Source of the DNA: Ferdinandcohnia salidurans
GTDB lineage: Bacteria; Bacillota; Bacilli; Bacillales; Bacillaceae_L
Assembly (NCBI RefSeq): GCF_042680725.1
Contig: NZ_JBHUEK010000007.1
Coordinates: 248,001 to 312,000 of the forward strand
Length of the DNA: 64,000 bases
Direction of reading: 5' to 3'
The notes under the pieces are model-generated. The model made no database searches, was not told the origin of the DNA, and saw only the letters and a program-made list of their open reading frames with translations. Below, in pieces: positions 43,383 to 52,171 of the stretch. The position numbers were made by a program, and so were the translations under genes. Each line of letters opens with the position of its first letter. Positions within the stretch are counted from its first letter, which is position 1.

Positions 43383-44684
43383 GTGAATATGGTAGTGAAT
43401 TTGGAACCATCAACAGGAGCAATTAGAAAGGCTGTTAAATCAAGTCTGGGTAATGGCTTCCTCCAAGGAAATAGTACTTTACAATTGTCTTTTCGGGAAA
43501 AATTAGATGCTATTACAGAGAGCGATCCTAAACTTTTCAAAGATTCTAAGCTAAAGCTTACTCCTAGTCTTGGCGCAGTAAAAGAAGAGGATTCCTCATC
43601 TATGGCTTCAACCAACCAAGTCTTATCTGAATTTCAGACTTTTATAAAGGAAGAATTCGGTTTATCTGTTTTAGAAGATGTATTTCTGACACTTCCATCT
43701 GATTTGGTCGACCAAATAAAAGGATTTATCACTGGAATTCAAAATGGTGAAATCGAGCTGGAAGTTGGACAAACGTATGGAGAGGCTGAACAATCTGCAT
43801 TGCTATTAGTAGTTACACATTTAGTAGAAGAAAAACCAGTCATTAATAAGGTTGATCTATTAAACCTACTAACGCAATTGAAGGTCGCTTCTAACGAGGA
43901 ATTGACAACAAGTCCTAAAGTTTCAAAGGACCCAACCGATATAAAGTCACTTAAGCTTATTCAAGAGTTGATGCAATCGCTAGAAAACAAGACTGCTTTA
44001 GTCGAGAAACCATTGACTGAATCTCAGTCGCGTCTTCAATACTTGCAAACTGTACACTCGAGATATTTTGCGGCACCAAAAGGGATTGAAACGACACAGG
44101 CGGTTACAGCTGATAAGTTAATGCAAAAAGCAAGTACTCACCAAGTTATAGCAACTTCAAATGAAGCTAATTCTGTAGGTGATATCAGTTCCAACCAACT
44201 TTCTAAGGTCGAGCAATTTACTTTACACGTTGAACAAACGAGTAAACCGTTACCGAATCAACAACAATTCATTAAACAGTTTCAAAACATCTTAGCAAGA
44301 AGCAGCTTTTTGAATAGTGGCGGGCAGCAAAAATTATTAATTAACTTATATCCAGAACATCTTGGTTCACTACGAATTGAAATTCTTCAAAGTGAAGCAG
44401 GTATGATTGCAAGAATCTTGGCTTCAACGAGTCAGGCAAAGGAATTAGTAGAGTCACAGTTAACAAACCTAAAACACTCTTTCTTAGCACAAAACATTTC
44501 GGTCGAAAAAATTGAAGTTTCAACACAGCTTCAGTATCAAACTGAAAGAAATCTGCAAAGAGAAAATGAACAACATGGTCAGCAATCAGGAAGACAACAG
44601 AAGGAACAAAATAATCAAGAGCCTAATGAGGATGTTTCCTTTACAACTGCTCTATTGGATGAGCTTGTCAATATTAAAGTGTAG
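43383..44684 (+). CDS. fliK: Flagellar hook-length control protein FliK
   Basis: A 433-residue secreted ruler. The N-terminal part (about 1-300) is of low complexity and poorly conserved; the C-terminal domain (about 305-385) has LLINLYPEHLGSLRIEI and SFLAQNISVEKIEVSTQ, the Flg_hook domain that signals FlhB to switch substrate. A Gln-rich tail (QQSGRQQKEQNNQ) follows. GTG at 43383 follows AGGGAGGTG by 7 bases. Confidence 0.93.
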   Translation: MNMVVNLEPSTGAIRKAVKSSLGNGFLQGNSTLQLSFREKLDAITESDPKLFKDSKLKLTPSLGAVKEEDSSSMASTNQVLSEFQTFIKEEFGLSVLEDVFLTLPSDLVDQIKGFITGIQNGEIELEVGQTYGEAEQSALLLVVTHLVEEKPVINKVDLLNLLTQLKVASNEELTTSPKVSKDPTDIKSLKLIQELMQSLENKTALVEKPLTESQSRLQYLQTVHSRYFAAPKGIETTQAVTADKLMQKASTHQVIATSNEANSVGDISSNQLSKVEQFTLHVEQTSKPLPNQQQFIKQFQNILARSSFLNSGGQQKLLINLYPEHLGSLRIEILQSEAGMIARILASTSQAKELVESQLTNLKHSFLAQNISVEKIEVSTQLQYQTERNLQRENEQHGQQSGRQQKEQNNQEPNEDVSFTTALLDELVNIKV

Positions 44685-44696
44685 GTGGTGATGAAT

Positions 44697-45158
44697 GTGA
44701 CTACAAAAATAGATTCGAGTCTTTACCTTTCAAATCTAAAGCAAGAAAGAAAAACTGGAAATGATATTTTAGGAAAAGATGACTTCTTAAAGATTTTAAT
44801 GACACAGCTCCAAAACCAAGATCCAATGAATCCAATGGAAGATAAGGATTTTATTGCTCAAATGGCAACCTTTACTTCACTTGAACAAATGACAAATATG
44901 AATAGTACGTTAGAGAAATTCGTGACTAGCCAGAAGGGTGAACAGCTTTTAAAATATAGCTCTATGATAGGAAAAGAAGTTGAATACAGCTTTAAAACTG
45001 AAGATGAGAATGGAAATGAAATCATCAATAAAGGACAAGGAATTGTAACATCTGTATCACAAAAATCAGGATATATTGAGCTAGAGTTAAAGGGCGGAAC
45101 TAAGATTTATAGTGATGAAATTTTAAAAGTGAAGGAACCTTCTAACGAGGAAGAATAG
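44697..45158 (+). CDS. flgD: Hook cap/scaffold protein FlgD
   Basis: About 153 residues. The N-terminal FlgD motif LGKDDFLKILMTQLQNQDPM (about residues 24-43) and NPMEDKDFIAQMATFTSLEQM are diagnostic for the hook assembly cap. The C-terminal part is short, as in B. subtilis. GTG at 44697 is chosen because the GGTGGTG site at 44684-44690 has a 6-base spacing to it, while ATG 44691 and GTG 44685 overlap that site. Confidence 0.93.
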   Translation: MTTKIDSSLYLSNLKQERKTGNDILGKDDFLKILMTQLQNQDPMNPMEDKDFIAQMATFTSLEQMTNMNSTLEKFVTSQKGEQLLKYSSMIGKEVEYSFKTEDENGNEIINKGQGIVTSVSQKSGYIELELKGGTKIYSDEILKVKEPSNEEE

Positions 45159-45169
45159 GAGGTGTAAAG

Positions 45170-45541
45170 ATGGATCATCGTATTCTACAAATACAAAATC
45201 ATCCTTTGTCATTACAAACACGGAACAAAGTGCAGCATAGAGAGCAGCCTACCGTTTCTTTTAAAGATACTCTAGCAAAAGAGTCAGGCTTAGTAATAAG
45301 TAAGCATGCACAAAAAAGATTAGATGAAAGAAACATTAACATTCAAGATTCTAAATGGAAAGAAATCCAAACAAAAATAACAGAAGCAAAAACGAAGGGA
45401 ATTCGAGATTCATTGGTCGTTACCAATAATGCAGCATTAATTGTAAATGTCCCAAATAATACAGTTATCACAGCAATGAATCGAGATGAAGCAAATTCTC
45501 AGATTTTCACTAATATTAATGGAACCATTATTTTAGATTAA
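45170..45541 (+). CDS. Flagellar operon protein, TIGR02530-like
   Basis: A 123-residue protein after a good AGGAGGTG site. The pattern SGLVISKHAQKRLDERNI (about residues 40-57) and SLVVTNNAALIVNVPNNTVITAMNRD (about 82-107) fits the 'flagellar operon protein' family found between flgD and the hook gene in several Gram-positive fla operons. No membrane segment or catalytic motif is visible. The function is unknown; a role in rod or hook assembly can only be guessed from position. Confidence 0.75.
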   Translation: MDHRILQIQNHPLSLQTRNKVQHREQPTVSFKDTLAKESGLVISKHAQKRLDERNINIQDSKWKEIQTKITEAKTKGIRDSLVVTNNAALIVNVPNNTVITAMNRDEANSQIFTNINGTIILD

Positions 45542-45623
45542 TCATTTATCAGGCTGGACCTTAACAGGAAGCCAAGGTGTGCCGACCGACAGACGCCACC
45601 TATAATTGAAAGGGGAAAATAAC

Positions 45624-46403
45624 ATGTTACGTTCAATGTATTCAGGAATCAGTGGAATGAAAAACTTTCAAACTAAACTAGATGTAATTGGTAATAACAT
45701 CGCTAACGTCAATACTTACGGATTCAAGAAAGGGAGAGCAGTATTTTCCGATATGATGAGTCAAACGATTCAAGGTGCAAAAGCTAATGATGGTACAAGA
45801 GGCGGTGTGAATCCAAAGCAGGTTGGTTTAGGTTCAACATTATCTACAATTGATACTATTTCTACACAAGGAAGTATTCAATCTACTAACCGTCCACTTG
45901 ATTTAGCTATTTCCGGATCTGGTTATTTTACTGTATCTGACGGTACAACTGACTTCTATACAAGAGCAGGTAATTTCTATTTAGACGAAACAGGAAAATT
46001 AGTAAATGGCAGCGGACTAAATGTTGTGCCAGATATTACAATACCTTCAGATGCCCAAAGTTTTAGTATTGACTCAGCTGGTGTTGTAAGTTATGTAGAC
46101 AATGCTGGTAATTTACAAACGGCAGGAACATTAGAAATCAGTATATTTGCGAATCCTGATGGACTTGAAAAATTTGGGGATAACCTTTTTATTGAAACGC
46201 TCAACTCGGGAACTCCAACAGCAGTAACAGCTGGAAATGGGGGAAGTGGAAAATTAATGGCTGGTGCTCTTGAAATGTCTAACGTTGACCTTTCTGAAGA
46301 ATTTACAGAAATGATTGTTGCTCAGCGTGGATTCCAAGCGAACACTCGTATCATCACCACATCCGATGAAATCCTTCAAGAACTCGTAAACCTAAAACGT
46401 TAA
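45624..46403 (+). CDS. flgE: Flagellar hook protein FlgE (FlgG-like in older annotation)
   Basis: A 259-residue hook subunit of the short Bacillus type. The N-terminus LRSMYSGISGMKNFQTKLDVI with NNIANVNTYGFKKGR (about residues 28-42), the middle LDLAISGSGYFTV (about 92-104) and the C-terminal LSEEFTEMIVAQRGFQANTR (about 223-242) are family marks. ATG 45624 follows AAAGGGGAAAA; the longer frame from 45606 lacks a site. In B. subtilis this locus makes the hook, while the FlgG-type rod genes lie elsewhere. Confidence 0.95.
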   Translation: MLRSMYSGISGMKNFQTKLDVIGNNIANVNTYGFKKGRAVFSDMMSQTIQGAKANDGTRGGVNPKQVGLGSTLSTIDTISTQGSIQSTNRPLDLAISGSGYFTVSDGTTDFYTRAGNFYLDETGKLVNGSGLNVVPDITIPSDAQSFSIDSAGVVSYVDNAGNLQTAGTLEISIFANPDGLEKFGDNLFIETLNSGTPTAVTAGNGGSGKLMAGALEMSNVDLSEEFTEMIVAQRGFQANTRIITTSDEILQELVNLKR

Positions 46404-46411
46404 GGGGGTAA

Positions 46412-46437
46412 GGGGTTTTAGTCAACTCTAAAACCCC
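46412..46437 (+). promoter_or_regulatory. RNA hairpin between flgE and swrD
   Basis: GGGGTTTTAG (46412-46421) and CTAAAACCCC (46428-46437) form a perfect 10-bp stem with a 6-base loop. No T-run follows (GACAAAAAG), so it is not a terminator. It lies between an upstream purine run AAGGGGGTAAGGGG and the swrD GTG, and may bring that run near the start codon or control swrD translation. Confidence 0.6.
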
Positions 46438-46445
46438 GACAAAAA

Positions 46446-46640
46446 GTGATTACTTTAACGAAATTAAATGATAAAAAGTTTACATTAAATGCATTATATA
46501 TTGAACAGGTTGAATCCTTTCCTGATACAACCATTACCTTAACAAATGGTAAAAAATTTGTTGTAAAAGAAACAGAAGAGGATGTACATGTGAAGGTTCA
46601 TGAATTTTATCAAAAAATAAATGTACTTGGCCTTCGTTAA
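46446..46640 (+). CDS. swrD: SwrD (YlzI, FlbD family)
   Basis: A 64-residue protein of the FlbD family: MITLTKLNDKKFTLNALYIEQVES start and TTITLTNGKKFVVKE (about 29-43). In B. subtilis SwrD increases flagellar motor power for swarming. GTG at 46446 matches the conserved N-terminus but has no Shine-Dalgarno sequence at the normal distance; a hairpin lies instead. It is followed 22 bp later by fliL. Confidence 0.9.
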   Translation: MITLTKLNDKKFTLNALYIEQVESFPDTTITLTNGKKFVVKETEEDVHVKVHEFYQKINVLGLR

Positions 46641-46662
46641 TGCTTGGGGAGGATAGGGTGCT

Positions 46663-47088
46663 ATGAAAAATAAGCTTCTTGTGGTAATGGTCATCATTTT
46701 AAGTACGATCACATTAGTCGGTACCACTGCATTTGTCATTTTAACGAAGGTGACAGCGGGTGAAGGTGAAAAGGAACCATCGATTGATCAGGTACTTAAA
46801 GCGACTGTAGAAATTCCAGAAATCACAACAAAACTATTAAGTGATGATTATATCCGTATATCCTTTAACATTCAAACAGATGGTAAAAAAGGCAAAGTTG
46901 AATTGGAAAAACGAGAATTCCAAATAAGCAACATCATTATTAAGGAACTTTCCAATATGACTTCTGAAGAATTTAAAGGTGAAGAAGGAATCGTGAATCT
47001 TGAAAATAGATTAAAGGACCGAATAAATGAATTAATGCAAGATGGTACTGTCGTAAAAGTCTATGCGACATCCTTTCTTCCGCAGTAA
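46663..47088 (+). CDS. fliL: Flagellar basal body-associated protein FliL
   Basis: A 141-residue single-span membrane protein. N-terminal helix (about residues 6-28, VVMVIILSTITLVGTTAFVI) is followed by an extracytoplasmic domain with the FliL-typical end VVKVYATSFLPQ. It stabilises stators and supports swarming. ATG follows GGGGAGGATAGGG. It sits between swrD and fliM, as in B. subtilis. Confidence 0.94.
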   Translation: MKNKLLVVMVIILSTITLVGTTAFVILTKVTAGEGEKEPSIDQVLKATVEIPEITTKLLSDDYIRISFNIQTDGKKGKVELEKREFQISNIIIKELSNMTSEEFKGEEGIVNLENRLKDRINELMQDGTVVKVYATSFLPQ

Positions 47089-47127
47089 CCAATTTAATTA
47101 AATGACGTAATGAGCGGAGGTGGAACC

Positions 47128-48129
47128 TTGCCTGGTGAAATATTATCGCAAAGTGAAATAGATGCTTTACTTTCAGCCTTGTCAACCGGTGAAATGAATC
47201 CGGAAGAACTAAAGAAAGAAGAAAGTGAGCGTCGAGTTAGAGTATATGATTTTAAAAGGGCACTTCGATTCTCGAAGGATCAGATTCGAAGTATCACCCG
47301 AATACATGAAAATTTTGCACGATTATTAACAACCTATTTTTCAGCTCAGCTTCGAACGTATGTACAAATCACAGTAGGAACAGCTGATCAAGTGCCATAT
47401 GAAGAATTTATACGTTCGATTCCCAAAATGACCATTCTAAATGTGTTCGAAATGCCTCCACTCGAAGGGCGAGTTTTACTAGAAGTCAACCCTAATATTG
47501 CCTATGCCATGCTCGATCGAGTACTTGGAGGTAAAGGAACAGGACTAAATAAGATTGAGAGTTTAACTGAAATAGAAACAAAAATTATGAGTAATATGTT
47601 CGAAAAAGCATTTGATCAAGCCAGGGAAGCATGGGCTAATTTAGTTGAAGTTGACCCAATTTTAACTGATTTTGAAGTGAATCCACAGTTCCTTCAAATG
47701 GTTTCTCCAAATGAAACGGTTGTTGTTATCTCACTAAATACTCAAATTGGTGAGACAAGTGGGATGATTAATATTTGTATCCCCCATGTGATTCTTGAGC
47801 CAATTATTCCTAAACTTTCGGCACATTACTGGATGCAAACGGCTCCTAGAAAAGAACGGAATACAGAGGAACTGGCCACTATTAAAAACAATCTTAAGGA
47901 CACAAAATTACCAATTGTTGCAGAATTAGGTACAGCCAATATTGCCATTCAGGAGTTTTTATTATTAGACGTTGGCGATACAATTCAGCTTGACAAAATG
48001 ATTGAACAGCCAATTGATGTAAAAATTGAAGGTATCCCGAAATTTTATGCGCAGGTTGGTAAGGTAAATAAGAAACAAGCCATTCAAATCCTAAAGGAAA
48101 TAAAAGAGGGGGGCAGTGAAGATGAATAA
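47128..48129 (+). CDS. fliM: Flagellar motor switch protein FliM
   Basis: A 333-residue C-ring protein that receives CheY-P. N-terminal CheY-binding helix LSQSEIDALLSAL (about residues 6-18), the CheC-like middle domain (about 45-225) with GG motif near DRVLGGKGTG, and a C-terminal SpoA domain (about 250-325). TTG at 47128 is chosen because GGAGGTGG at 47115-47122 precedes it and homologues begin MSGEVLSQ; the ATG at 47110 overlaps that site. The 3' end overlaps fliY by 8 bp. Confidence 0.97.
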   Translation: MPGEILSQSEIDALLSALSTGEMNPEELKKEESERRVRVYDFKRALRFSKDQIRSITRIHENFARLLTTYFSAQLRTYVQITVGTADQVPYEEFIRSIPKMTILNVFEMPPLEGRVLLEVNPNIAYAMLDRVLGGKGTGLNKIESLTEIETKIMSNMFEKAFDQAREAWANLVEVDPILTDFEVNPQFLQMVSPNETVVVISLNTQIGETSGMINICIPHVILEPIIPKLSAHYWMQTAPRKERNTEELATIKNNLKDTKLPIVAELGTANIAIQEFLLLDVGDTIQLDKMIEQPIDVKIEGIPKFYAQVGKVNKKQAIQILKEIKEGGSEDE

Positions 48130-49339
48130 TGGTAATATGCTATCTCAAGATGAAATTGATGCATTACTTAGAGGTACAGCAGACTTAGACAACGAAGAAC
48201 CGGTAGCAGACAATAATAGACCCCTTATCGAGGATTTTTTATCTTTAATTGAACAGGACGCACTCGGGGAAATTGGGAACATATCTTTTGGGAGTTCGGC
48301 AACCGCTCTTTCTACATTACTTAATCAAAAGGTTGAAATTACTACCCCAAATGTAACGCTTATCCAGAGTTCTCAACTTGCAGATGAGTTTCCACACCCA
48401 TGTGTAACGGTCTATGTAAACTATACAGCTGGTTTTACAGGAACAAATCTGTTAGTCATTAAACAAAGTGATGCATCCATCATTGCTGATTTGATGCTTG
48501 GTGGGAACGGTCTTGCAGCACCAACACACTTAGGAGAACTTCAGTTAAGTGCTGTACAAGAGGCGATGAATCAAATGATGGGTTCTGCCGCAACTTCAAT
48601 GTCAACTGTCTTTAGCAAGAAAATTGATATTTCTCCACCTAGCATTGACATGCTTGACATGAGCCATAGCAACGGTGTAGAAAATCTTCCGCTTGATGAT
48701 ATTTTAGTGAAAATATCATTTCGATTGAAAATTGGAGAACTTATTGATTCCACAATCATGCAGCTCGTGCCAGTTCAATTTGGAAAAGACCTTGTTGGAG
48801 AGCTTCTCTCCCCACAGGCAGAGGTGGTAGCCCCAACAATGGAACGATCGTCTTCCCATGTTGACGATGAAATGTTAATAAAGAATCAACATAATACTGA
48901 TCACCATGATGTGCAAAATACATCCTATCAACCTACTCAGCAGGTTCAACAACCTGAATATAATCAGCCAGTTTCAAATAGTGGCCCGCAGCATCTAGGA
49001 GGATTCCAGGTGAAACAACCCGAAATTCAACCTGCGGTGTTCTCAGAATTTGAATCGATCCATTTACAAGAAGCTGAATCTAGAAACTTAAATATGTTAC
49101 TCGATATTCCACTTCAAGTTACGGTCGAATTAGGTAGAACCAAACGTTCGATTAAAGAAATTCTTGAATTGTCTGCGGGTTCCATAATTGAGTTGGACAA
49201 GCTTGCAGGAGAGCCGGTAGATGTTTTAGTAAACGGGAAACTTATCGCACAAGGTGAAGTAGTTGTTATTGAAGAGAACTTTGGTGTTAGGATCACCGAT
49301 ATTATTAGCCAAAGTGATCGAATAAAAAAATTGAATTAA
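48122..49339 (+). CDS. fliY: Flagellar motor switch phosphatase FliY
   Basis: A 405-residue C-ring protein of Gram-positive type. N-terminal LSQDEIDALLRG (about residues 6-17), two CheC-type phosphatase motifs (LGEIGNISFGSSATALS about 47-63 and LSAVQEAMNQMMGSAATSM about 144-162), a Gln/Pro-rich linker (about 235-305) and a C-terminal SpoA/FliN domain (LDIPLQVTVELGRTKRSI, about 325-342). It dephosphorylates CheY-P at the switch. ATG 48122 is preferred over GTG 48116 for spacing from GGGGGG. Confidence 0.97.
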   Translation: MNNGNMLSQDEIDALLRGTADLDNEEPVADNNRPLIEDFLSLIEQDALGEIGNISFGSSATALSTLLNQKVEITTPNVTLIQSSQLADEFPHPCVTVYVNYTAGFTGTNLLVIKQSDASIIADLMLGGNGLAAPTHLGELQLSAVQEAMNQMMGSAATSMSTVFSKKIDISPPSIDMLDMSHSNGVENLPLDDILVKISFRLKIGELIDSTIMQLVPVQFGKDLVGELLSPQAEVVAPTMERSSSHVDDEMLIKNQHNTDHHDVQNTSYQPTQQVQQPEYNQPVSNSGPQHLGGFQVKQPEIQPAVFSEFESIHLQEAESRNLNMLLDIPLQVTVELGRTKRSIKEILELSAGSIIELDKLAGEPVDVLVNGKLIAQGEVVVIEENFGVRITDIISQSDRIKKLN

Positions 49340-49358
49340 AAAGTAGGGGGCTATTCTA

Positions 49359-49721
49359 ATGGCACACAGAATTCTTATTGTAGATGATGCAGCATTTATG
49401 AGAATGATGATTAAGGACATCCTAACTAAAAATGGATACGAAGTTGTAGCAGAAGCAGCCGATGGAGCACAAGCTGTTGAAAAGTATAAAGAAACTCAAC
49501 CTGACCTCGTAACAATGGATATTACTATGCCAGAAATGGATGGAATTACAGCATTAAAAGAAATTAAAAAAATAAATCCAAATGCAAAAGTTATTATGTG
49601 TTCAGCTATGGGTCAACAAGCCATGGTTATTGATGCTATCCAAGCGGGTGCGAAGGATTTTATTGTAAAGCCATTTCAAGCAGACCGCGTGATTGAAGCA
49701 ATCAGCAAAACACTAAGTTAA
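49359..49721 (+). CDS. cheY: Chemotaxis response regulator CheY
   Basis: A 120-residue single-domain receiver. Asp pair in ILIVDDAAFMRMM (about residues 5-17), phosphoacceptor Asp in DLVTMDITMPEMDG (about 54), Thr/Ser in MCSAMG (about 83) and Lys in FIVKPFQ (about 105). Phospho-CheY binds FliM and in Bacillus promotes counter-clockwise rotation (runs). ATG has a TAGGGGGCT site. The gene sits between fliY and fliZ, the Bacillus order. Confidence 0.97.
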   Translation: MAHRILIVDDAAFMRMMIKDILTKNGYEVVAEAADGAQAVEKYKETQPDLVTMDITMPEMDGITALKEIKKINPNAKVIMCSAMGQQAMVIDAIQAGAKDFIVKPFQADRVIEAISKTLS

Positions 49722-49795
49722 CAATAACTTACCGAATAATATAACACCTAAGTCGAGCTTTGTAATTCTATTTATTCAGGAGAGTGGCAACAAAA

Positions 49796-50443
49796 TTGAA
49801 ATATATTAAAAAAGTTATTCTTGCACTTATCTTCTTTCATGCCTTGCTTGTCACTTTTCCTGTACAAGCTGAAGATGGTCACATTGATAAAAGTGTAAGT
49901 GATGCACTTGGAAATCAAGAAAAACAAGTAGATAAAGAGCAGGAAACGGACGCTATTGAAACCGCAGAATCTGCCAATGAACTAACAGCAGGCGATTTTT
50001 TTAAAATGATCTTTACAACGTTATTTGTCATTGCACTCATTTACCTATTATTAAAATTTGTTAATAAAAGAAATCGCATGTTTAATCAGCATAGGTTCAT
50101 TGAAAATCTAGGTGGGACAAGTTTAGGAACAAACCGATCCATTCAAATTGTGAAGGTTGGGGAGCGGATTTTAGTAGTGGGGGTTGGAGATACCGTTCAA
50201 CTTCTCAAGGAAATCAAAGACACGGATGAAATTAATGAAATTTTGGAACAGCATAATGCATCATTGGATTCCATGATTCAACCTAGAGATATTCTAAACC
50301 GGATGATTCAAAAAAGAAAAGAAGTCAAAGATGGGGACCAAACTCATTTTTCCTCCATGTTACAAAAGCAATTATCAGAATTAAAACAAGGGAGAAAGAA
50401 AATTGTCGAGCAACTTGAAAATAAGGAGTCTAGTAAAGAATGA
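49796..50443 (+). CDS. fliZ: Flagellar biosynthesis protein FliZ/FliO
   Basis: A roughly 215-residue export-gate component with a signal peptide (about residues 1-25, ending VTFPVQAEDG), a membrane helix (about 66-86, MIFTTLFVIALIYLLLKFV) and a cytoplasmic FliO domain with GGTSLGTNRSIQIVKVGERILVVGVGD. The frame also opens at a GTG 49784, but AGGAG at 49778-49782 lies only 1 base before it; TTG 49796 is taken because it lies 13 bases beyond AGGAG, although that gap is long. Its stop overlaps the fliP start by 4 bp. Confidence 0.85.
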   Translation: MKYIKKVILALIFFHALLVTFPVQAEDGHIDKSVSDALGNQEKQVDKEQETDAIETAESANELTAGDFFKMIFTTLFVIALIYLLLKFVNKRNRMFNQHRFIENLGGTSLGTNRSIQIVKVGERILVVGVGDTVQLLKEIKDTDEINEILEQHNASLDSMIQPRDILNRMIQKRKEVKDGDQTHFSSMLQKQLSELKQGRKKIVEQLENKESSKE

Positions 50444-51105
50444 ATGAATTTATGGAATTTTTTAATACTAGTGCCCCTGAAAATGTATCGACATCAGTTA
50501 AACTTCTACTTCTTTTGACTGTTCTTTCACTAGGTCCTAGTATTTTGATCTTAATGACGAGTTTCACAAGGATAATTGTTGTGTTGTCATTTGTTCGAAC
50601 TTCACTTGGGACACAACAAATGCCTCCAAATCAGGTACTGATCGGACTGGCATTGTTTTTAACCTTTTTTGTGATGGCGCCGACATTAAGTGAGGTCAAT
50701 GAACAAGCCTTAACCCCTTTGTTTAATGAGGAAATTAATTTAGAGGAAGCCTATAATCGTGCCTCTTTACCGTTCAAGGAATTTATGAGTGTACATACCC
50801 GGCAGAAGGATTTGGAGTTATTTTTAAATTACTCAGGAGCTGATAGGCCGGAAACAATAGAGGATATTCCATTGACCGCTTTGGTACCAGCTTTTGCGAT
50901 TAGTGAGCTTAAAACAGCATTTCAAATTGGTTTTATGATTTTTATACCGTTTCTTGTAATCGATATGGTTGTTGCAAGTATCCTTATGTCCATGGGGATG
51001 ATGATGCTTCCGCCAGTAATGATTTCTTTGCCGTTTAAAATATTATTATTTGTCCTTGTGGACGGGTGGTATTTAATTGTTAAATCCTTATTACAGACCT
51101 TCTAA
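50440..51105 (+). CDS. fliP: Flagellar biosynthesis protein FliP
   Basis: A 221-residue membrane export-gate protein with four membrane helices (about residues 17-44, 55-75, 160-182 and 190-220). The FliP signature LVPAFAISELKTAFQIGFMIFIPF (about 147-170) and VVLSFVRTSLGTQQMPPNQVL (about 47-67) are present. FliP, FliQ and FliR form the core of the export pore. The start overlaps fliZ (ATGA). Confidence 0.97.
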   Translation: MNEFMEFFNTSAPENVSTSVKLLLLLTVLSLGPSILILMTSFTRIIVVLSFVRTSLGTQQMPPNQVLIGLALFLTFFVMAPTLSEVNEQALTPLFNEEINLEEAYNRASLPFKEFMSVHTRQKDLELFLNYSGADRPETIEDIPLTALVPAFAISELKTAFQIGFMIFIPFLVIDMVVASILMSMGMMMLPPVMISLPFKILLFVLVDGWYLIVKSLLQTF

Positions 51106-51120
51106 GAGTAGGTGAACAGT

Positions 51121-51390
51121 TTGAGTCCTGAAGCAGTTATTTCATTAGCAGAAAAAGGTGTATATACGACTTTAATGATTTGTGGTCCACTATTATTAGT
51201 GGCATTAGTTGTTGGGTTGGTAGTGAGTGTGTTCCAGGCGACAACCCAAATTCAGGAGCAAACTCTGGCATTTATCCCCAAAATTATTGCCGTTCTAGTC
51301 GGGTTGGTATTTTTTGGACCGTGGATGCTGTCAAGGATGCTCGCATATACGCATGATATTTTTAGTAATTTAACAAGATTTGTAGGGTAA
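51121..51390 (+). CDS. fliQ: Flagellar biosynthesis protein FliQ
   Basis: An 89-residue protein with two membrane helices (about 14-38 and 50-72), with VVSVFQATTQIQEQTLAFIPKI, the family signature. TTG at 51121 is chosen because AGGTGA lies 6 bases upstream and homologues begin MSSEFVISMAEKA; the GTG at 51112 is part of that site. It is followed 4 bp later by fliR. Confidence 0.95.
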   Translation: MSPEAVISLAEKGVYTTLMICGPLLLVALVVGLVVSVFQATTQIQEQTLAFIPKIIAVLVGLVFFGPWMLSRMLAYTHDIFSNLTRFVG

Positions 51391-51394
51391 AAAA

Positions 51395-52171
51395 ATGACT
51401 GAGGTATATACCTATTTTCCTGCCTTTTTACTTGTACTAGTAAGGGTAACAAGTTTTTTTGTAACGATGCCATTGTTTTCATATCGGACATTACCGGCAT
51501 CACATCGAATCGGAATTGCTTTCTTTATTTCATGGATTATGTTCCTATCTATGGAAAAACCAATTCTCCAGATTGATGGTTTTTTCATCATGTTAATTCT
51601 TAAAGAGGCTATGGTAGGTCTCCTAATTGGGTTAACAGCTTATATGATTTTCGCTGCGATTCAAATTGCGGGAGGCTTTATAGATTTTCAGATGGGGTTT
51701 GCCATCGCCAATGTTATTGATCCACAGACGGGGGCGCAAAGTCCATTGATGGGACAATATTTATATACGTTTGCACTCCTCTTTTTATTGGCTATTAATG
51801 GTCATCATTTATTGTTGGATGGAATTTTTTATAGCTATGAATTTATTCCAATGGAACAACAAGCTCTGCCATTTGGTGATAAAAATATAGTGGTATTTGT
51901 TCTAAAAGCCTTCGGTACAATGTTTATCATTGCATTTCAAATGTCAATGCCAGTCGTTGGTGCATTATTTTTAGTAGATATAGCTCTAGGTATAGTGGCG
52001 AGAACAGTCCCACAATTAAATGTATTTGTTGTAGGTCTTCCATTAAAAATCGGGGTTAGTTTTGTTGTATTATTTATCGCGATGACGATGATTTTTATGC
52101 TCGTGGGAAACCTGGTCGACAATATGTTATTTACGATGCGAGGTTTAATGGAACTATTAGGAGGAAGCTAG
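51395..52171 (+). CDS. fliR: Flagellar biosynthesis protein FliR
   Basis: A 258-residue export-gate protein with about six membrane helices and the GGFIDFQMGFAIANVIDPQTGAQ region (about 90-112). It pairs with FliP and FliQ in the gate. flhB starts directly after the stop. The start has a weak ribosome site, consistent with coupling to fliQ. Confidence 0.96.
   Translation: MTEVYTYFPAFLLVLVRVTSFFVTMPLFSYRTLPASHRIGIAFFISWIMFLSMEKPILQIDGFFIMLILKEAMVGLLIGLTAYMIFAAIQIAGGFIDFQMGFAIANVIDPQTGAQSPLMGQYLYTFALLFLLAINGHHLLLDGIFYSYEFIPMEQQALPFGDKNIVVFVLKAFGTMFIIAFQMSMPVVGALFLVDIALGIVARTVPQLNVFVVGLPLKIGVSFVVLFIAMTMIFMLVGNLVDNMLFTMRGLMELLGGS

Noticed and set aside
45542..45623. GC-richer stretch (CCTTAACAGGAAGCCAAGG) between the small flagellar gene and the hook gene
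   Set aside because: Only short, imperfect complementarity (AGGTG/CACCT) was found; no terminator, promoter or repeat could be supported.
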